64,000 nucleotides of DNA from an uncultured Alistipes sp. (GTDB taxonomy: Bacteria; Bacteroidota; Bacteroidia; Bacteroidales; Rikenellaceae). The position numbers were made by a program, and so were the translations under genes. The notes below the pieces were generated by a model. That model had not been told where the DNA came from. It searched no databases and saw only the letters and a program-made list of their open reading frames with translations. The DNA lies in NCBI GenBank assembly GCA_947364365.1, contig CANASP010000006.1:47073-111072 (forward strand). Reading direction: 5' to 3'. Below are positions 18,068 to 26,290 of this stretch, in pieces; the first letter of the stretch is position 1; every line of letters starts with the position of its first letter.

Positions 18068-19879
18068 ATGAGACCGCTCGTCCGCCCCTTGCTGATTCTC
18101 GCCGCGCTGCTGCCCGCCGCACTCGCCGCACAGACGCTCGACAACCTGATCCCCCGCCCGCGCCGCGTCGAGCTACTGAGCGACCGCACGGTCGCCCCCG
18201 ACACCGCCCGCCAGCTCCGCGTGCGCCTCGACGCCCCGGCCGACTGGGACGACGAGCAATATGCGCTGCTGATCGCCCCGCGCCGCATCGAGATCCGCGC
18301 CAAAACGCCGCAGGGCGTCGTCTGGGCCCGCCGCACGCTCGACCAGCTGCGCGACGACGAGGGGCGCTACCCCCACGTGCGGATCGACGACTGGCCCGAG
18401 TTCCCCATCCGCGGGTTCCTGTGGGACGACGGCCGCAACTTCGCCGGCGTCGAGCTCATCAAGCAGTGGCTCGACCTGCTCTCGGCCTACAAAGTCAACC
18501 TCTTCCAGTGGCACCTCACCGACAAACCCGCCTGGCGGATCGAGTGCCGCTGCTACCCCCAGCTCAACGACGGCCGCTACCAGCGCCCGGGGCGCGACCA
18601 GGGGTGCTACTACACCTACGACCAGATCCGCGAGGTCTTCGCCTACGCCCGCGAGCGGGGCATCCGGGTTCTCCCCGAGATCGACATGCCGGGGCACAGC
18701 GACTTCTTCGACGCCACCTTCGGCTTCGCGATGGATTCGCCCGAGGGGATGCGGGTGCTCGAACGCTGCATCGCCGAGTTCTGCGCCGAGATCCCCGCGT
18801 CGATCTGCCCGGCGATCCACATCGGCTCCGACGAGGTGCATATCGCCGACCCCGAAGGCTTCATGGCGTGGGCCCAGCGCACCGTCCGCAGCCACGGCCG
18901 CACGTGCTTCGCCTGGGATCCCGGGCTTCCGGCCGACAGCCTCACCGTCCGCCAGTACTGGCGCGAGACGCCCGGCGAGATGACCGACATGCCCGCGGGC
19001 TTCCCGGCCCTCGACAGCAGCATGGGTTACCTGAATCTCTACGACCCGCTGCTCATGCCCGCCAAGCTCTTCTTCTACACCCCCTGCGGCGACGGGCGCG
19101 CGAGCGCCACCTCGCTGGGCGGCATCCTCTGCCTCTGGAACGACGTGAGAATCGACGACAAGCCCCGCGCCGCGCTCCACAGCGGTCTGGCGGGCGGCCT
19201 GCTCGCCTTCGCCGAGCGGTTCTGGTGCGGCGGCCGCACGGTCGACAACGCCCCCGGCACACTGCTCCCCGCCCCCGACACCGAGGCCATGCAGCGCTTC
19301 GAGGCGTTCCAGCGCCGCATGGCCGACCACCGTCGCCGCTTCCTCGCCCGCGAGATGAGCTACTGGTCGCCGATCCACGCCCCGGAATGGGAGGTCGTTT
19401 TCTCCACCGACACCGCGACGATCGCCCGCGTCAAGGCCTGGGGCGACGTCATCGACCTCGACGCCCTGTGCCGCCTCCACGCCATCCCCGACGGAGAGCT
19501 CACCGTACGCCTGAGCCGCACGATCCGCTCCGAGAGCGACACCGTGCGCCGCTTCAAGGTGGGCTTCGACCACCCGCAGCGCTCCAACCGCATCTCCGAC
19601 GGCATTCCCGAGCAGGGCCGGTGGCCCAACGCGGGCAGCCTCACCGTCGACGGACGTCCCGTCGCGCCGCCTCCCTACGAACAGCCGGGCGCCTACCGCT
19701 TCCACTTCCACACCTGGGCCCGCCCCCAGGAGGAGCTGCCCTACACCGACGAACAGCTCTACTGGATGCGTCCGCCCGTCGAGGTGCCGCTCCGCCGGGG
19801 CGACAACCGCGTGGAACTCACCCTCCGCCGCCACTTCGCCGGCCAGCGCTTCCACGTCGCCTTCGTTGAGGCCGAATAG
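18068..19879 (+). CDS. Glycoside hydrolase family 20 beta-N-acetylhexosaminidase
   Basis: 603 residues with a signal peptide ending near ALAAQ (residue 21). An N-terminal GH20b-type domain (about 25-105) is followed by a TIM barrel starting FPIRGFLWDDGRNF. The catalytic Asp255-Glu256 pair is in HIGSDEVH, and QWHLTDKPAWRIE and EIDMPGHSD are further GH20 blocks. A C-terminal beta-rich region of about 150 residues follows. GH20 enzymes release terminal GlcNAc/GalNAc from host glycans, chitin or peptidoglycan fragments. It follows the esterase by 12 bases. Confidence 0.93.
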   Translation: MRPLVRPLLILAALLPAALAAQTLDNLIPRPRRVELLSDRTVAPDTARQLRVRLDAPADWDDEQYALLIAPRRIEIRAKTPQGVVWARRTLDQLRDDEGRYPHVRIDDWPEFPIRGFLWDDGRNFAGVELIKQWLDLLSAYKVNLFQWHLTDKPAWRIECRCYPQLNDGRYQRPGRDQGCYYTYDQIREVFAYARERGIRVLPEIDMPGHSDFFDATFGFAMDSPEGMRVLERCIAEFCAEIPASICPAIHIGSDEVHIADPEGFMAWAQRTVRSHGRTCFAWDPGLPADSLTVRQYWRETPGEMTDMPAGFPALDSSMGYLNLYDPLLMPAKLFFYTPCGDGRASATSLGGILCLWNDVRIDDKPRAALHSGLAGGLLAFAERFWCGGRTVDNAPGTLLPAPDTEAMQRFEAFQRRMADHRRRFLAREMSYWSPIHAPEWEVVFSTDTATIARVKAWGDVIDLDALCRLHAIPDGELTVRLSRTIRSESDTVRRFKVGFDHPQRSNRISDGIPEQGRWPNAGSLTVDGRPVAPPPYEQPGAYRFHFHTWARPQEELPYTDEQLYWMRPPVEVPLRRGDNRVELTLRRHFAGQRFHVAFVEAE

Positions 19880-19936
19880 GCCGTCAGGGAGGCTGCGGCG
19901 AAGGAATTTTCGGCTCCCGCTTTCAAATTCGTCGAA

Positions 19937-19976
19937 TGTGTCGTATCTTTGTAGAATAAAACAGATACGACACATT
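19937..19976 (+). promoter_or_regulatory. Promoter of prfA overlapped by a 14-bp perfect inverted repeat
   Basis: TATCTTTG at 19944-19951 is the -7 element, 31 bases before the prfA ATG. It is embedded in an inverted repeat. AATGTGTCGTATCT (19935-19948) and AGATACGACACATT (19963-19976) are perfect complements separated by 14 bases. The right arm is followed by TTCC, so it could also act as a terminator hairpin for the upstream gene. Operator versus terminator is not resolved. Confidence 0.65.
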
Positions 19977-19981
19977 TTCCT

Positions 19982-21067
19982 ATGGCAGACAATAGCATCC
20001 TGATCCGTCTCGACGGACTGAAACTCAAATACGAGGAGATCGGACAGAAACTCACCGACCCCGAAGTGATCGCCGACGTCAAGCAGTTCATCGAGCTGAC
20101 CAAAGAGTACAAGGAGCTCGAACCGATCATCGAGACCTCGGAGCGCTACCGCACGGCCATCGCCAACCTGGCCGAAGCCAAGGATGTCCTCGCCAACGAC
20201 AAGGACGAGGAGATGCGCGAGATGGCCCGCGAGGAGATCGCCGGGCTCGAACCCGCGCTCGTCGCCATGGAGGAGGAGATCAAGCTGCTGCTCATCCCCA
20301 AGGACCCGCAGGACTCCAAGAACGCCATCCTGGAGATCCGCGGCGGCACGGGCGGCGACGAGGCGGCGATCTTCGCCGGCGACCTGCTGCGCATGTACTC
20401 CAAATACATCGAGTCGAAGGGGTGGCGCTACGAGATCACCTCGGCCTCCGAGGGCGCCGCGGGCGGCTACAAGGAGGTCGTCGTCAAGGTCTCGGGCCAG
20501 AACGTCTACGGCACGCTCAAGTACGAGTCGGGCGTCCACCGCGTCCAGCGCGTCCCGCAGACCGAGACGCAGGGCCGCGTCCACACGTCGGCCGCCTCGG
20601 TGGCCGTGCTGCCCGAGGCGGAGGAGTTCGACGTCGAGATCTCGATGAACGACATCCGCAAGGACATCTTCTGCGCCTCGGGCCCCGGCGGCCAGTCGGT
20701 CAACACCACCTACTCGGCCATCCGCCTGACGCACATCCCCACGGGCATCGTCGTCCAGTGCCAGGACCAGAAGTCTCAGCTCAAGAACTTCGACAAGGCC
20801 TTCGAGGAGCTGCGCACGCGCGTCTTCAACCTCGAATACTCGAAGTACCTCGACGAGATCGCCTCCAAGCGCAAGACGATGGTCTCGACGGGCGACCGCT
20901 CGGCCAAGATCCGCACCTACAACTACCCCCAGGGGCGCATCACCGACCACCGCATCAACTACACGATCTACAACCTCTCGGCCTTCATGGACGGCGACAT
21001 CCAGGACTGCATCGACCACCTGATCGTGGCCGAGAACGCCGAGCGCCTCAAGGAGAGCGAACTCTGA
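19982..21067 (+). CDS. prfA: Peptide chain release factor 1
   Basis: 361 residues. The GGQ motif that triggers peptidyl-tRNA hydrolysis is at 236-238 ([15 protein letters not shown]). The stop-codon recognition tripeptide is PQT at 192-194 in [18 protein letters not shown], fitting RF1 rather than RF2 (SPF). RF1 reads UAA and UAG. It has its own promoter with an unusual inverted repeat. Confidence 0.97.
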   Translation: MADNSILIRLDGLKLKYEEIGQKLTDPEVIADVKQFIELTKEYKELEPIIETSERYRTAIANLAEAKDVLANDKDEEMREMAREEIAGLEPALVAMEEEIKLLLIPKDPQDSKNAILEIRGGTGGDEAAIFAGDLLRMYSKYIESKGWRYEITSASEGAAGGYKEVVVKVSGQNVYGTLKYESGVHRVQRVPQTETQGRVHTSAASVAVLPEAEEFDVEISMNDIRKDIFCASGPGGQSVNTTYSAIRLTHIPTGIVVQCQDQKSQLKNFDKAFEELRTRVFNLEYSKYLDEIASKRKTMVSTGDRSAKIRTYNYPQGRITDHRINYTIYNLSAFMDGDIQDCIDHLIVAENAERLKESEL

Positions 21068-21125
21068 TCGCACAACGCAGCGCAATAACTCCGCACGGGT
21101 TCCGTTTTTCCGAGAAACGACCTAC

Positions 21126-21665
21126 ATGAAACGCCTGCTTACGCTTGTTCTCGCCCTCGCGGCGACGCTCGGCGCCGCCGCCCAGCGTCCGCTCTATATC
21201 GTCAACGGCACCGTGCGCGACGACATCGCCTCGATCCCGCCCGCCGACATCGAGCGCGTCGAGGAGCTCCCGGCCGACGAGGAGACCATCGCCCGCTACG
21301 GCCAGCAGGCCTCCCACGGCGTGGTCGTCGTCACGCTGCGCTACGACATCGAGGCCCGCTTCGGCGACGGCAGCGAGTCGTTCGACGCCTACATCGCCCG
21401 CCACGTGCAGTGGGACGCCGACGAGCCGGCCGCGCGCGTCGTCGTGCGCTACACCGTCACGGCCGAGGGAAGCGTCGTCGCGGGCGAGGTGCTTCAGGCC
21501 ACCGACAAACGCCTCCGCCGCCGCGTGCTGAAGGCCCTCGCCGAAGCCCCCGCATGGCATCCGGCGCTCAAGGAGGGCCGCGCCGTGGCCAGCGAAGGGG
21601 TGCTCCGCATCCAGCTGCCCGAAGGCAAGCGCCTCCCGCGTCAGATCGAAATGGTCTGGCGATGA
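21126..21665 (+). CDS. Small secreted protein with TonB-receptor plug-like and TonB C-terminal-like segments
   Basis: 179 residues with a signal peptide (residues 1-19, ending LGAAAQ). Residues 22-72 resemble the plug motif of SusC-type TonB receptors: PLYIVNGT, then IERVEELPADEETIARYG, then ASHGVVVVTLR. Residues about 85-175 resemble a TonB C-terminal domain (VVVRYTVTAEGSVV, then AEAPAWHPALKEGR). There is no transmembrane anchor beyond the signal. The fold assignments come from motif reading and were not searched. It lies between prfA and menA, overlapping an upstream menA ATG by 4 bases. Confidence 0.75.
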   Translation: MKRLLTLVLALAATLGAAAQRPLYIVNGTVRDDIASIPPADIERVEELPADEETIARYGQQASHGVVVVTLRYDIEARFGDGSESFDAYIARHVQWDADEPAARVVVRYTVTAEGSVVAGEVLQATDKRLRRRVLKALAEAPAWHPALKEGRAVASEGVLRIQLPEGKRLPRQIEMVWR

Positions 21666-21694
21666 ATCATCCGACAATCCGAAAAACCGCAAAC

Positions 21695-22615
21695 ATGTCC
21701 CTACCCGAAACCAACTCGCTGCGCGCCTGGATCGTAGGCGTCCGCCCCTACAGCCTCGGCAACTCGGTGATCCTCGTCCTCGCCGGCTCGGCTCTGGCCT
21801 GGAGCGACGGCGGCCTGCGTCTGCGCCCCGCCCTGCTGTGCCTCCTCTTCGCCGTGCTCATGCAGTGCACGGCCAACCTGGTCAACGACCTCTGCGACTT
21901 CCTCAAAGGGGCCGACCAGCCCGACCGCCTCGGCCCCGACCGCGCCTTCGCCAAAGGGCTCATCACCCCGCGCGCCATGCGGTGGGGCATCGCCGGCTTC
22001 ACCCTCGCGGCCGCCCTCGCGGGCTGCGGCATCCTCTACGACGCCCTCGCGAGCGGCCTGCTCCGCTACGGCGGCTGGGAGCTCGTAGCCGCCGGCGCCG
22101 CCTGCCTCCTCTTCGCCTACCTCTACACCGCCGGTCCCTGGTCGCTGGCCTACCACGGTCTGGGCGATCTGGCCGTCATGATCTTCTTCGGCCTCGTCCC
22201 CGTGGGCTTCACCTACTACGTGCAGACCGGCGCCTGGACCGCCGACGTCACGCTTGCTGCCCTGGCCTGCGGCCTCGTGATCGACACCATGCTTTGGGTC
22301 AACAACTTCCGCGACCGCGAGGAGGACGCCCGCTGCGGCAAGCGCACCGTCGTCGTCCGCTTCGGCACGACGTTCGGCCGCTGGGGCTACCTCGCGCTGG
22401 GCGTCGTCGCCGCCGGCTGCTGCCTGGCGCTGCTCGCTTCGGGCCGCACGTGGGCCGCCCTGCTACCGCTGCCCTACCTCGCGCTCCACATCGCCACCTG
22501 GCGCCGCATGGTCCGCATCGACCACGGCGAGGCGCTCAACGTCTGCCTGGGCGAGACGGCCCGCAACATCTGGATCTTCGGCATCCTGCTCACCGCAGGC
22601 ATTCTCCTCGGATAG
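21695..22615 (+). CDS. menA: 1,4-dihydroxy-2-naphthoate polyprenyltransferase
   Basis: 306 residues from the ATG at 21695, which has an A-rich upstream region. The alternative ATG at 21662 overlaps the previous stop as ATGA and would add 11 residues. It is a UbiA-family integral membrane protein with about eight to nine hydrophobic segments. The first Asp-rich motif is in NLVNDLCDFLKGADQPDR followed by LGPDRAF, and the second is in NNFRDREEDARCGKRTVVV. MenA attaches the polyprenyl chain to the naphthoquinone ring in menaquinone synthesis. The polyprenyl synthase at 36988 may supply the chain. Confidence 0.9.
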   Translation: MSLPETNSLRAWIVGVRPYSLGNSVILVLAGSALAWSDGGLRLRPALLCLLFAVLMQCTANLVNDLCDFLKGADQPDRLGPDRAFAKGLITPRAMRWGIAGFTLAAALAGCGILYDALASGLLRYGGWELVAAGAACLLFAYLYTAGPWSLAYHGLGDLAVMIFFGLVPVGFTYYVQTGAWTADVTLAALACGLVIDTMLWVNNFRDREEDARCGKRTVVVRFGTTFGRWGYLALGVVAAGCCLALLASGRTWAALLPLPYLALHIATWRRMVRIDHGEALNVCLGETARNIWIFGILLTAGILLG

Positions 22616-22616
22616 G

Positions 22617-23867
22617 ATGGAGACACCCCGGCATATCACCCTACGCGAATTGCAGCAGCAGGTCCGTGCGACGCTCGACGAGCGCTTCGCCCTGCCGCTG
22701 TGGGTGAGTGCCGAGATCGCCGAGATCAAGCCCAACCGGTCGGGCCACTGCTACCTCGATCTGGTGGAGAAGGATCCCGCCAGCGGCCGCCCCGCCGCAC
22801 AGGCCCGCGCCGTCATCTGGCGCTCGGCCTACCCGCGCATCGCCGGCCGCTTCGAGGCCGAAACGGGTCGGCCGCTCGCGGCCGACCTGCGCATCCTCGC
22901 CCGCGTCTCGGTCTCCTACCACGAACTCTACGGTTTCTCGTTGCAGATCCTCGACATCGACCCCTCGCTCACGCTGGGCGACCTCGAGCGACAGCGCCAG
23001 GAGACCATCGCCCGCCTCCAGCGCGAAGGGGTGTGGGAGATGAACCGCGAGCAGCCCATGGCCGCCGTCGTCCAGCGCGTGGCGATCGTATCGAGCGCCG
23101 GCGCCGCCGGCTACCGGGATTTCTGCAAGGAGATCGCCCGCAGCCCCTACCGCTTCTCCCTCACGCTCTTCGAGGCCTTCATGCAGGGGGACGCCGCCGA
23201 GGAGTCGATCATCGCGGCGCTCTACGCCATCGCCGAGCGCGCCGACGCGTTCGATGCCGTGGTCGTGATCCGCGGCGGCGGCTCGCGCAGCGACCTGAGC
23301 TGTTTCGACGGCTACCGGCTCTGCAACCACATCGCCCAGTTCCCGCTCCCCGTCCTCACGGGCATCGGCCACGACAAGGACACCAGCGTCGCCGACATGG
23401 TGGCCCACACGGCGCTCAAGACCCCCACGGCCGTCGCCGGGTGGCTCGTCGAGCGGATGGCGCAGGTCGACGGCTGGCTCGACTACGCCGCACTGCAACT
23501 CCACGACACGACCGCCGCGGCGATACACGCCTCCGAAGTGCGGATCGAGCGGCTCCGTGGCGAGCTGCGGCAACGCAGCGCCGAGCGGCTCGCCCGCGAA
23601 GGGATGCGCACCGAACGGGCTGCCGAACGGCTTCCCGAGGCGGTGCAGCGGCTCCTCGAAAGGCAAACGGCCCGCCTCGACACGGCCGCCGAGCTGGTCG
23701 CCGGGCGCTCGCCCCAGCGCATCCTGCGCCTGGGCTTCGCCGTCGTGCGGGCCGGAGGCGGAGCCGTCACATCCATCGACGCCCTGCACCCGGGCGACCG
23801 GGTCCGCATCGAGGTGGCCGACGGGTCGGCCGAAGCGACGATAGACGAGATACGAAACCGGGAATGA
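22617..23867 (+). CDS. xseA: Exodeoxyribonuclease VII large subunit
   Basis: 416 residues. The N-terminal OB-fold (about 10-105) contains LWVSAEIAEIKPNRSGHCYL. The catalytic region shows VAIVSSAGAAGYRDF, VVVIRGGGSRSDLSCFDGY and LTGIGHDKDTSVADMVAH, all typical of XseA. A long helical segment and a C-terminal strand follow. The enzyme degrades single-stranded DNA in the cytoplasm. It starts 1 base after the menA stop, and xseB follows by 57 bases. Confidence 0.96.
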   Translation: METPRHITLRELQQQVRATLDERFALPLWVSAEIAEIKPNRSGHCYLDLVEKDPASGRPAAQARAVIWRSAYPRIAGRFEAETGRPLAADLRILARVSVSYHELYGFSLQILDIDPSLTLGDLERQRQETIARLQREGVWEMNREQPMAAVVQRVAIVSSAGAAGYRDFCKEIARSPYRFSLTLFEAFMQGDAAEESIIAALYAIAERADAFDAVVVIRGGGSRSDLSCFDGYRLCNHIAQFPLPVLTGIGHDKDTSVADMVAHTALKTPTAVAGWLVERMAQVDGWLDYAALQLHDTTAAAIHASEVRIERLRGELRQRSAERLAREGMRTERAAERLPEAVQRLLERQTARLDTAAELVAGRSPQRILRLGFAVVRAGGGAVTSIDALHPGDRVRIEVADGSAEATIDEIRNRE

Positions 23868-23924
23868 TCCGCCCGCTCCGAAACGGAACCGCCCCCGAAA
23901 ACCGGTCCGGCAGTATAAAAACAG

Positions 23925-24131
23925 ATGAATATGGCAAAGAAACAGGAACCGACCTACGCCGAAGCGATGGCCGAGATCGAGAAGATCCTCGCCCGCTTCC
24001 GCAACGACGAAATGGATGTCGACAGCCTGGCTGCCGAAGTGCGCCGGGCCACCGAGCTGATCGCCTGGTGCCGCCAGCGGCTGCACAAGGCCCAGGAGGA
24101 GGTCGACAAGGTACTGGCGGCCGACAACTGA
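23925..24131 (+). CDS. xseB: Exodeoxyribonuclease VII small subunit
   Basis: 68 residues. TYAEAMAEIEKILARFRNDE and the following helical hairpin with CRQRLHKAQEEVDKVL are typical of XseB, which wraps the large subunit. An alternative start is the second Met at 23931. It is adjacent to xseA as usual. Confidence 0.95.
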   Translation: MNMAKKQEPTYAEAMAEIEKILARFRNDEMDVDSLAAEVRRATELIAWCRQRLHKAQEEVDKVLAADN

Positions 24132-24192
24132 TCCGGCGGCCCGTTTTTCAAGCGCCCGGGCGGAAACCCGGCGCCCGCCGACGGCCCCGCCC

Positions 24193-24476
24193 CGCTTACC
24201 CGCGAAGTTCAACTTTAACCTCCCTGCGGGAACTTGACTTCGCTCACGCTCGGCATAGTCCGCACAGCGGCCTCTGCACTCGCTTACCCGCGAAGTTCAA
24301 CTTTAACCTCCCTGCGGGAACTTGACTTCGCTCACGCTCGGCATAGTCCGCACAGCGGCCTCTGCACTCGCTTACCCGCGAAGTTCAACTTTAACCTCCC
24401 TGCGGGAACTTGACTTCGCTCACGCTCGGCATAGCCCGCAAGCGGTCTCTGCACTCGCTCACCCGCGAAGTTCAAT
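24193..24476. repeat. 88-bp tandem repeat, about 3.2 copies
   Basis: Units begin CGCTTACCCGCGAAGTTCAA at 24193, 24281 and 24369. A fourth, partial and slightly diverged unit begins at 24456. Full copies are almost identical. Each carries the arms GCGAAGT and ACTTCGC around a CCC-TGC-GGG core, so each could fold into a hairpin. The array fills the gap between xseB and the methyltransferase; a T/C-rich stretch (TTCAATTTTCAATTTTCAAC) follows it. Part of the unit recurs at 61410-61452. Confidence 0.9.
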
Positions 24477-24509
24477 TTTCAATTTTCAACTTTCAACTTC
24501 CTCACCGTC

Positions 24510-25283
24510 ATGCGCCGTCTGATCCGCTTCGCCCTCAACCGCATTCCCCGCCCGGTGCTCCAGCGCATCGCCGGCTGGGCCGTACCCCTCGCGGGAGTAT
24601 TCTACAAGGGCCACGGCGTGGAGTGTCCCGTGTGCGGCCGCCGCTACCGGCGGTTCCTCCCCTACGGCTACGTCACCTCGCGCCCCAACGCCCTCTGTCC
24701 CCACTGCCTCGCGCTGGAGCGCCACCGCCTGCTGTGGCTCTATCTCGTGCGCGAGACCGACCTCACGACCGCTCTCCCGCGCACGCTCCACATCGCCCCC
24801 GAGGTCTGCCTCATGCGACACCTCAAGCCCCTGTTCGCCGCCCACCCGGAACAGTACGTCACCGCCGACCTCGAAAGTCCGCTCGCCGACCTGCACTTCG
24901 ACGTGCAGCGGATCCCGCTCGCCGACGCCTCGTTCGACGTCGTCGTGTGCAACCACCTGCTCGAGCACGTCGCCGACGATAGGCGGGCGCTCGGCGAACT
25001 GCACCGCATCCTCCGGCCCGGCGGCTGGGGCATCCTCCTCTCGCCCGTGGACGGCTCGCGCGCCGAGACCTTCGAGGACGACACGATCACCGACCCGGCC
25101 GAGCGCACCCGCATCTTCGGCCAGTACGACCACCGCCGCATCTACGGCGCCGACTACGTCGACCGCCTGCGCAGCGCGGGCTTCGAGGCCGAGGCGATCG
25201 ACTACGCCGCGCGGCTGGGCGACGAGGCCCGCCGCCGCTACGCCCTGCCCGACGACCTCGTCTACGTGGTGCGCAAGCGATAA
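24510..25283 (+). CDS. SAM-dependent methyltransferase with N-terminal zinc-ribbon-like motif
   Basis: 257 residues. An N-terminal basic, hydrophobic stretch (about 1-31) leads to C39-P-V-C42 and C63-P-H-C66, spaced like a zinc ribbon. The class I methyltransferase part follows: LHIAPE as motif I, then YVTADLES, DASFDVVVCNHLLEHV and LHRILRPGGWGILL. Substrate is unknown. Relatives are often found with polysaccharide genes. It sits directly downstream of the 88-bp tandem repeat and is followed by a dispersed repeat and terminator. Confidence 0.85.
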   Translation: MRRLIRFALNRIPRPVLQRIAGWAVPLAGVFYKGHGVECPVCGRRYRRFLPYGYVTSRPNALCPHCLALERHRLLWLYLVRETDLTTALPRTLHIAPEVCLMRHLKPLFAAHPEQYVTADLESPLADLHFDVQRIPLADASFDVVVCNHLLEHVADDRRALGELHRILRPGGWGILLSPVDGSRAETFEDDTITDPAERTRIFGQYDHRRIYGADYVDRLRSAGFEAEAIDYAARLGDEARRRYALPDDLVYVVRKR

Positions 25284-25303
25284 GCCGCCCTGCGCATCGT
25301 CAG

Positions 25304-25506
25304 GCCGCAGCCAGCGGAGGCTGTCCGGCGCGCGGAAGCGAGACGCGCAGCCTAAGGCCGGGGTGGCTGCTCTCTGCGCAGGCTAAGGCCGCCGCTCGCT
25401 GCCCGATTCGGGGCGCAGCCTGCGAAGGGCCCAACGAGCCGCAGGCGAAATCGCGGGCCTTCGCCGCCGGAGGCTGCGGCCCGCACGGCTCTTGCGAGCC
25501 GCAATA
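25304..25506 (+). repeat. Dispersed intergenic repeat, copy A
   Basis: The copy begins with a CCGCAGCCAGCGGAGG block. Its palindromic core runs 25415-25477: GCAGCC-TGCGAAGG on the left, CCTTCGC and GGCTGC on the right, with GCGAAATCGC between. It ends in GAGCCGCAAT. Related copies occur at 28829-29010, 33201-33303, 52205-52382 and 61316-61450. The rest of this 390-bp gap, apart from the terminator, shows nothing recognisable. Confidence 0.75.
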
Positions 25507-25614
25507 GACATTGCCGACGAAAAAGGCTTCCGACGCACGCTAACGCCGGCTGCGCACCGCCGCCCTGCCATAAGCGAAAAGACACCCGGGAAACACCTCG
25601 CACCCCGAAAAGCG

Positions 25615-25647
25615 AAACGGAGCACCCCTTGCGGGATGCTCCGTTTT
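25615..25647. terminator. Bidirectional terminator between the methyltransferase and rplS
   Basis: A perfect 10-bp stem AAACGGAGCA/TGCTCCGTTT surrounds a 12-base loop. Flanking T (plus) and A (minus) bases give a U-tract in both directions, as suits converging genes. Confidence 0.85.
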
Positions 25648-25674
25648 CCGGTCGATTGCCTTGCGCGGGGAAGA

Positions 25675-26052
25675 CTACTTCTCCTTGGCAACCATGCGCT
25701 TCTCCTTGATGCGGGCCTTCTTGCCGGTCAGCTGGCGCAGGTAGTAGATACGTGCGCGACGGACGACACCGATCTTGTTGACCTCGATCTTCTCGATGTG
25801 AGGCGAGTAGAGGGGGAAGATGCGCTCGACACCCACGCCGTTCGAAATCTTGCGGATCGTGAACATCTTGGTCTTGCCCTGACCCTTGATCTGGATCACC
25901 ACGCCACGGAACGACTGCATGCGCTCCTTGCTACCCTCGACGATCTTGTAGGTTACGGTGATCGTGTCACCGGCCTTGAACGACGGCACGTCGGCGTCCG
26001 TCTTCGGCCACATCTGCTCGTTTACGAGCTTGATGATTGCGTCTTTGTTCAT
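25675..26052 (-). CDS. rplS: 50S ribosomal protein L19
   Basis: 125 residues from the ATG at 26052 ([15 protein letters not shown]). A longer frame to 26130 has no L19 character and is rejected. [36 protein letters not shown] and [20 protein letters not shown] are diagnostic. The C-terminal tail ([17 protein letters not shown]) is basic. It is monocistronic, ending at a terminator; the usual trmD neighbour is absent. Confidence 0.97.
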   Translation of the reverse strand: MNKDAIIKLVNEQMWPKTDADVPSFKAGDTITVTYKIVEGSKERMQSFRGVVIQIKGQGKTKMFTIRKISNGVGVERIFPLYSPHIEKIEVNKIGVVRRARIYYLRQLTGKKARIKEKRMVAKEK

Positions 26053-26207
26053 TGTGTTGCAACAATTTTTTCGTTTCGCATCCAACATTCCCGCTGCGCC
26101 CCGACTACCATGCGGGCCCCTTGCCCGCAATCCCGCTGCGGCCCTGCGGCCGCCGCCCGTGTCTCCGCGCCCAATGAAAGAGGTTGATCTACGCCCTTAT
26201 GGGAGGG

Positions 26208-26215
26208 CAAAGATA
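26208..26215 (-). promoter_or_regulatory. Promoter -7 element upstream of rplS
   Basis: The minus strand reads TATCTTTG 155 bases before the rplS start. There is no convincing -33 element. It is back to back with the surE promoter. Confidence 0.5.
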
Positions 26216-26267
26216 GGTATTTTTTCTTTCCCCGCGCTTTCCGGGCACGAGAAAGTGATAATTTTTC

Positions 26268-26275
26268 TACCTTTG
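26268..26275 (+). promoter_or_regulatory. Promoter -7 element upstream of surE
   Basis: TACCTTTG lies 15 bases before the surE ATG. The -33 element is weak. Confidence 0.55.
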
Positions 26276-26290
26276 TAACTGACATAACGC

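Noticed and set aside
18173-21085. Very long open frame (970 codons) antisense to the GH20 gene and prfA
   Set aside because: High GC with strong third-position bias leaves the opposite strand free of stops. The plus-strand genes have clear motifs; this frame has none. Similar long shadows opposite leuS, topA and the relA-like gene were rejected for the same reason.
24193-24476. CRISPR array
   Set aside because: The whole 88-bp unit is repeated without variable spacers, and no cas genes are nearby. It is a simple tandem array.
25383-25691. Minus-strand frames of 83 and 102 codons near rplS
   Set aside because: They lie over the dispersed repeat and the bidirectional terminator and lack any protein features.
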